Shown here: positions 60,571 to 64,000 of the stretch, one piece after another
Layout: each line of letters begins with the position of its first letter
Numbering within the stretch: position 1 is the stretch's first letter
Source of the DNA: Marinomonas posidonica_A
GTDB lineage: Bacteria; Pseudomonadota; Gammaproteobacteria; Pseudomonadales; Marinomonadaceae
Length of the DNA stretch: 64,000 bases
Assembly: GCF_043643765.1 (NCBI RefSeq)
Contig: NZ_JBHZSP010000007.1
Location: forward strand, 168,478 to 232,477
Reading direction: 5' to 3'
Position numbers and translations under genes: made by a program
The notes under the pieces: model-generated
The model's input: the letters and a program-made list of their open reading frames with translations, nothing else
What the model was told of the DNA's origin: nothing
Databases searched by the model: none

Positions 60571-61029
60571 ATGAAGCATTTTTTAGCCTCGCTTTTAGCG
60601 GGTATCGGTGCCTTTACCGGCATCCTGTGTCTGGCGTATTTTGATCATAGTGTTTGGGATGCAACACTTTTGATGGCCCCCTTTGGCGCAACCGCCGTGT
60701 TGGTGTTTGGTCTGCCTAAAAGCCCGCTGGCGCAAGCCAAAAATGTGATTTTCGGGCACTTGATAACCGCCTTTATTGGTGTCTTTTTTGTTCAATACGT
60801 TGGCGTGGGTGTTTGGCAATTGGCCTTAGCAAGTGGTCTCGGTGTGACAAGCATGCTGTTTACTAAAACCACTCATCCGCCAGCTGGTGCCAACCCGATA
60901 CTTATCATGTTATCAGGACAAAGTTGGCTGTTTCTGCTGACGCCAGTATTGGCTGGTAGCATCATTATTGTTTTACTAGGGAAGGTGGTACGAGAGGCTC
61001 AAACTAGGCTCTCTGCTGAGTTGAATTAG
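60571..61029 (+). CDS. HPP family membrane protein
   Basis: 152-residue inner-membrane protein with about four helices. The name-giving TTHPPAGANPILIM and the segment LMAPFGATAVLVFGLPKSPLAQAKNVIFGHLITAFIGV are present. HPP proteins are proposed transporters (a plant relative acts in nitrite transport); the bacterial role is unclear. ATG 60571 follows GAGGAG by about 6 nt. It is controlled by the divergent TetR regulator, judging from the operators. Its own terminator follows. Confidence 0.9.
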   Translation: MKHFLASLLAGIGAFTGILCLAYFDHSVWDATLLMAPFGATAVLVFGLPKSPLAQAKNVIFGHLITAFIGVFFVQYVGVGVWQLALASGLGVTSMLFTKTTHPPAGANPILIMLSGQSWLFLLTPVLAGSIIIVLLGKVVREAQTRLSAELN

Positions 61030-61047
61030 TTGGTGAGTGACGGAACA

Positions 61048-61087
61048 AACAATAGCCAGCTGCGCGTCTGGCTATTGTTGTATTTTT
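61048..61087 (+). terminator. terminator of the HPP gene
   Basis: AACAATAGCCAG and CTGGCTATTGTT form a 12-bp stem followed by GTATTTTT. It may also serve the convergent peroxiredoxin-like gene. Confidence 0.85.
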
Positions 61088-61096
61088 CTACAAGAA

Positions 61097-61642
61097 TTAC
61101 ACCAATTCACCGCGTGCTGGGTAATCTTTATTAATGGCAAAATCAATCGCACCAAGCACTTCTTTAAAATGCGGGCGAGCAAACGGCATGGTGCTGATGT
61201 TACTCCAATATAATGTGCCATCTGGACGCACTAAGAATAACCCTGGTTCGGTAAACTCTGCTGGCTCTTCAATACCAATACTGGTGAGACCTCGGCCTGC
61301 ACTGCGATGTAATCCCCAATTTTGAGACTGCTCTGCCGTTAAGCCGTACGCTAAGGGTAGGTTTTCAATGTCCCATTCTGTTGAAGCTTGTTGAGCACGT
61401 TCTTTCGTATCTGAACTGACTGCTAATACGTTCACACCTTTGGCTTGAAAGTCTTCCAATAAACGACTGAGTTCTCTCAAATAGGTTTTGCAGATTGGGC
61501 AATGCAGACCTCGATAAACCACCACCATCGTAAAATAGTCTGGTGTTTGGTCGGTAAGGCTCCATTTACCTTGTAACGTGTCGAGATTGAGTTCTGGCGT
61601 GGCTTGCCTTGGTTTCAATACGTTTGTGGTCAGTGTAGACAT
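61097..61642 (-). CDS. peroxiredoxin-like protein (AhpC/TSA family)
   Basis: 181-residue thioredoxin-fold protein. VVVYRGLHCPICKTYLREL carries a CPIC pair at the peroxidatic position, and VNVLAVSSDTKERAQQASTEW is typical of the family. FTEPGLFLVRPDGTLYWSNI follows. These proteins are probably peroxide or disulphide reductases; the partner is unknown. The second of two adjacent Met codons is chosen because it is better spaced from GAGG. It is divergent from an AraC regulator, which likely controls it. Confidence 0.88.
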   Translation of the reverse strand: MSTLTTNVLKPRQATPELNLDTLQGKWSLTDQTPDYFTMVVVYRGLHCPICKTYLRELSRLLEDFQAKGVNVLAVSSDTKERAQQASTEWDIENLPLAYGLTAEQSQNWGLHRSAGRGLTSIGIEEPAEFTEPGLFLVRPDGTLYWSNISTMPFARPHFKEVLGAIDFAINKDYPARGELV

Positions 61643-61758
61643 CATTCATCCTCTTGTTGATGATTTAACAATGGAGACATCATAGAAGAATGAATGATAC
61701 GATGGGTGTCTTAAAATATCATAAATGTTGCAGATCGTATTTATAATGAGTGTGTATT

Positions 61759-62604
61759 ATGGACAGATTGTCTTCCGTATTAAGTGCTTTTCGGCCTAGA
61801 ACGACCGCGGTTACAGGGGTGTTTGCTCAACCTTCAGAACAACCATTGGCATTGAAAAGCGGGGCTTGTTACTGGCTTTATTGTCTGTCGGGGGAGCTTC
61901 GCTTAACGGATCCGCATGGCAAGCGATTAGCGCTTTGTCAGGGGGAGGGCGTTTGGCTCGCATCAGGTATGAGCTTTAGCCTAATGGCATCATTAAATAA
62001 GCAAGCTTCACAACTATTAATCTGCGAATACGACTTTGCCAGCAAAGCTTTAAACCCTTTGTTGGATGATGGTTTGCATTGGGTAAAAGTCACTGAGAGC
62101 GAAACCATAGGACAGCAACTCCAACCTCTGCATTGCATTTTGATACAAGAATTCACTCAGGCCAGATGTGGTTCGCAAGTCGTGTTGGAGCGATTGGCCG
62201 AAGCCTTATTAGTGCAATTGTTACGACTCTTCATGCAAACTAATCGTATACCATCAGGGTTATTGGCAGGTTTAAGTGATACCAAGTTGGCTCGTGCTAT
62301 TGTCGCGATGCATGAACAACCACATCAGGCTTGGCAGGTACATGAATTGGCGGCATTGGCCGGTATGTCTCGATCCAGTTTTAGTCGATTGTTTCGAGAA
62401 ACTCTGGCCATGACCCCCATGGCTTATCTGACCTTATGGCGTATGCGTGTGGCAGCACAAAGATTGAAGAGCGGTGATAAAAATCTCGCCATTTTAAGTG
62501 ATGAATTGGGTTATCAGAGCGAAGCGGCTTTTCGTCGCACTTTCAAAAGAATCATGGGCGTCGCACCAGGGGCCGTAGTCCGAGCATCGTCAGCGCCTCA
62601 TTGA
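61759..62604 (+). CDS. AraC family transcriptional regulator
   Basis: 281-residue regulator with an N-terminal cupin-like sensor (about residues 1-170, AraC-binding cupin_6 type) and a C-terminal double helix-turn-helix (VHELAALAGMSRSSFSRLFRETLAMTPMAYLTLWRMRVAAQRL, then LSDELGYQSEAAFRRTFKRIMGVAPG). ATG 61759 is used; a GTG three codons earlier is possible. It is divergent from the peroxiredoxin-like gene. This subgroup often controls a divergent oxidoreductase gene. Confidence 0.9.
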   Translation: MDRLSSVLSAFRPRTTAVTGVFAQPSEQPLALKSGACYWLYCLSGELRLTDPHGKRLALCQGEGVWLASGMSFSLMASLNKQASQLLICEYDFASKALNPLLDDGLHWVKVTESETIGQQLQPLHCILIQEFTQARCGSQVVLERLAEALLVQLLRLFMQTNRIPSGLLAGLSDTKLARAIVAMHEQPHQAWQVHELAALAGMSRSSFSRLFRETLAMTPMAYLTLWRMRVAAQRLKSGDKNLAILSDELGYQSEAAFRRTFKRIMGVAPGAVVRASSAPH

Positions 62605-62663
62605 GTTGAAAGGGACTTTTTGTCTAATGGTGTGAATTAACTTACAAAATTGTCATAACCAGC

Positions 62664-62692
62664 TTGGCATCAAGATCGCTTGTCGCTATAAT
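62664..62692 (+). promoter_or_regulatory. sigma-70 promoter of the tRNA gene
   Basis: TTGGCA-N17-TATAAT has a near-consensus -35, ideal spacing and a perfect -10. Transcription would start near 62699, just before the tRNA. Confidence 0.85.
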
Positions 62693-62706
62693 TCGTTTCG
62701 CTTTTC

Positions 62707-62783
62707 GGGCCTGTAGCTCAGTTGGTTAGAGCATCCGACTCATAATCGGCAGGTCCCCCGTTCAAGTCGGGGCAGGCCCACCA
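62707..62783 (+). tRNA. tRNA-Ile2 (anticodon CAU, lysidine type)
   Basis: 77-nt cloverleaf with encoded CCA. The acceptor stem GGGCCTG pairs with CAGGCCC, the D-arm is GCTCAGTTGGTTAGAGC, the anticodon loop CTCATAA, and the T-arm CCCCGTTCAAGTCGGGG. The anticodon CAU could be Met or Ile2. C4-G69 and C5-G68 in the acceptor stem are the known TilS recognition pairs, and the acceptor resembles pseudomonad tRNA-Ile2, so Ile2 is favoured. The top pair of the anticodon stem (27-43) is a T-C mismatch. Confidence 0.9.
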
Positions 62784-62791
62784 TATAAAAT

Positions 62792-62829
62792 AAGCCCTAG
62801 CAGGTTAGTACTTGCTAGGGCTTTTTTTT
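62792..62829 (+). terminator. terminator of the tRNA gene
   Basis: AAGCCCTAGCA and TGCTAGGGCTT form an 11-bp stem followed by a run of eight T, 8 bp after the tRNA. Confidence 0.93.
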
Positions 62830-62959
62830 CAATATGAATTCTGTGCTTTCACCTAACTGAATTGCTTAGATGACTCATCAATCTTTTGATCGCGTAAGTT
62901 TCCGTATAAATATTCTTGTGATGAGTTGAGCAATCGATCATGCCTTATCACCAACGTAG

Positions 62960-63661
62960 CTATTTATAGACAAACGCTTGAATGAGACCTTGATAGAGTT
63001 CTTGAATACTTGGTAGGGGATCAAGGTGATCCGCTAAACAGGTATGGGCGTCTGCTTTGATTGGATCATCGATCTGATTCATTTTATTACTCAAATTGAT
63101 GGGCTTAATCAGTTGTTCAAGGGACGCGTTAACGAGTATGCAAGCTTGCGCGAGGATGACTTTATGTGTGCTTTTTGCAGTGATGATTCGTTGTGCCGTT
63201 CCTACTAATTTTCGTTCTTCAATATTCATATTGTAATCACCATCGCAGTATGAATAGGGCGTAGCGTGTATTTGCGCGGTTAAACCATATCGATTTAAAA
63301 ACTTTTGTAGGTTATTACACAGCTTTTGGTAGCCATCTTGAATTGAGTAAGGGTCTTCTGACGTCCAGAGGTATATATGGGATAAGTTAATAACCCCAGC
63401 TACCTGAGGCACAGGGGCACCACCTGTGCGTCGAGAAACGATGTGCCAATTATCCAACTTAAGTTGAGTCAGTAATTCCGGTGTGTTTTGCCATTTATTA
63501 CTGGCTGGAAAAACGACCGTTTGAGTGGATGTTTGCCAAAGGAGCAAGCATTCACTCAAATCACCTGACTGAATTTTGCCGATTAACTCGGCTTCTTTCT
63601 CAAATGCTTGCTCGACGGATGAGTTGGTGAGTTGAACAATACGATGTTTATTTTTATCCAT
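62960..63661 (-). CDS. lipoate--protein ligase family protein (biotin/lipoate ligase A/B)
   Basis: 233-residue protein of the LplA/LipM/BirA catalytic fold. The lipoate-binding motif appears as SRRTGGAPVPQVAGVINLS, a variant of RRxGGGxVxHxxGNLN in which the third Gly is Ala and the usual His-Asp is replaced by Pro-Gln. RKLVGTAQRIITAK carries the conserved Lys-containing segment. It lacks the ~85-residue C-terminal accessory domain of E. coli LplA. It may be a lipoyl or octanoyl transferase, or a family member of other specificity. It stands alone. Confidence 0.8.
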   Translation of the reverse strand: MDKNKHRIVQLTNSSVEQAFEKEAELIGKIQSGDLSECLLLWQTSTQTVVFPASNKWQNTPELLTQLKLDNWHIVSRRTGGAPVPQVAGVINLSHIYLWTSEDPYSIQDGYQKLCNNLQKFLNRYGLTAQIHATPYSYCDGDYNMNIEERKLVGTAQRIITAKSTHKVILAQACILVNASLEQLIKPINLSNKMNQIDDPIKADAHTCLADHLDPLPSIQELYQGLIQAFVYK

Positions 63662-64000
63662 AGTCCCTAATGTCTTTTGTTGCTTTGTCGGTGGATAATC
63701 TAACAGTGCCTATCTTGATTGACTATGAATTGTTTGAAAAGGTAGCAGGCTAGGTGCTGATACGTCATTTCTGCGTGTGATATTTGGGCTTTGAAACACG
63801 AACTAGATGGTGTTCATGGTGTTGAATTACCATCCTTCAAAGTGACATTTTTCACACAATTCTGTGCTTTCTATATTACTTTTTCTTATAAGAGTTACTG
63901 ATATTCGATCTTATCTATTTGGTTAACATCTATGGACACCCCGATTTTTGCAAGCAAAATCAAGATCTAACAAGAAGCGTTTTGCAGCCATCTATTCGGA
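63662..64000. other. right-edge stretch without a gene
   Basis: The last 339 bases hold no gene, RNA or repeat I can support. The longest ATG-started frame near the edge (from 63932) has only about 12 codons. Confidence 0.5.

Noticed and set aside
62707..62783. Elongator tRNA-Met for the CAU tRNA
   Set aside because: C4-G69 and C5-G68 are TilS identity pairs and the acceptor stem fits tRNA-Ile2; elongator tRNA-Met normally lacks them.
1..64000. Mobile elements, prophage or CRISPR arrays
   Set aside because: No transposase, integrase, phage genes, cas genes or spaced direct repeats are visible in the window.

Overview
The window looks like a chromosomal segment of a marine gammaproteobacterium, most likely Marinomonas or a close Oceanospirillales relative. 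The evidence is moderate GC, a beta-lysylated EF-P system (EpmA, EpmB, EF-P), TmcA, two TRAP transporters, a GntR-controlled methylcitrate cycle and a Zur-type box. I see no prophage, insertion sequence, integrase, CRISPR array or rRNA. Genus assignment rests on gene content and protein flavour, not on a search.

Layout. 0-3 kb: VF530-type DNA-binding protein, a diguanylate cyclase, a NYN-domain protein and a membrane-anchored protein of unknown role. 3-6.5 kb: an RNase J-like beta-CASP protein with no usual start codon at its real N-terminus, then epmB and efp, divergent around a 16-bp perfect inverted repeat. 6.5-14.7 kb: GMC oxidoreductase, CurA-like reductase, LysR/AzoR pair, DoxX, and a MocR regulator divergent from an EamA exporter that is followed by a LysE exporter. 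14.8-20.4 kb: epmA, a DctB/DctD-type sigma-54 two-component system, and a second GGDEF protein.

20.4-35.6 kb is a catabolic island for pectin-derived uronates. It holds galactarolactone isomerase (Gli-like), galactarolactone cycloisomerase (Gci), a FadR-type regulator, a TRAP transporter, uronate dehydrogenase, KdgD and alpha-ketoglutaric semialdehyde dehydrogenase. Together these take galacturonate to alpha-ketoglutarate. The TogMNAB oligogalacturonide ABC transporter and KduD follow. A 17-bp sequence occurs identically in front of gci and in front of the TRAP operon and is the likely operator of the regulator.

35.6-39.1 kb is a second, DctPQM-type TRAP operon with a sigma-54-like promoter, a plausible target of the DctB/DctD pair 20 kb away. 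39.3-43.5 kb holds TmcA and a chemoreceptor. 43.9-48.6 kb is the propionate (methylcitrate) operon gntR-prpB-prpC-prpD with four TGTCGACA-type sites, two of which lie closer to a DUF5062 gene on the other strand.

48.9-57.3 kb: a DUF1826 gene behind a Zur-type box, a small SDR/DCC/DUF3429 cluster, a single-chain glycyl-tRNA synthetase (unusual in this class), a TonB-dependent receptor with a divergent LysR regulator, and a homocysteine S-methyltransferase. 57.4-64 kb: small stress or metabolic genes with divergent LysR, TetR and AraC regulators, tRNA-Ile2 (CAU) with a clear promoter and terminator, and a lipoate ligase-like gene. No wholly new multi-gene system is evident. The most unusual signals are regulatory: palindromes, paired operators and an apparent ATC start.
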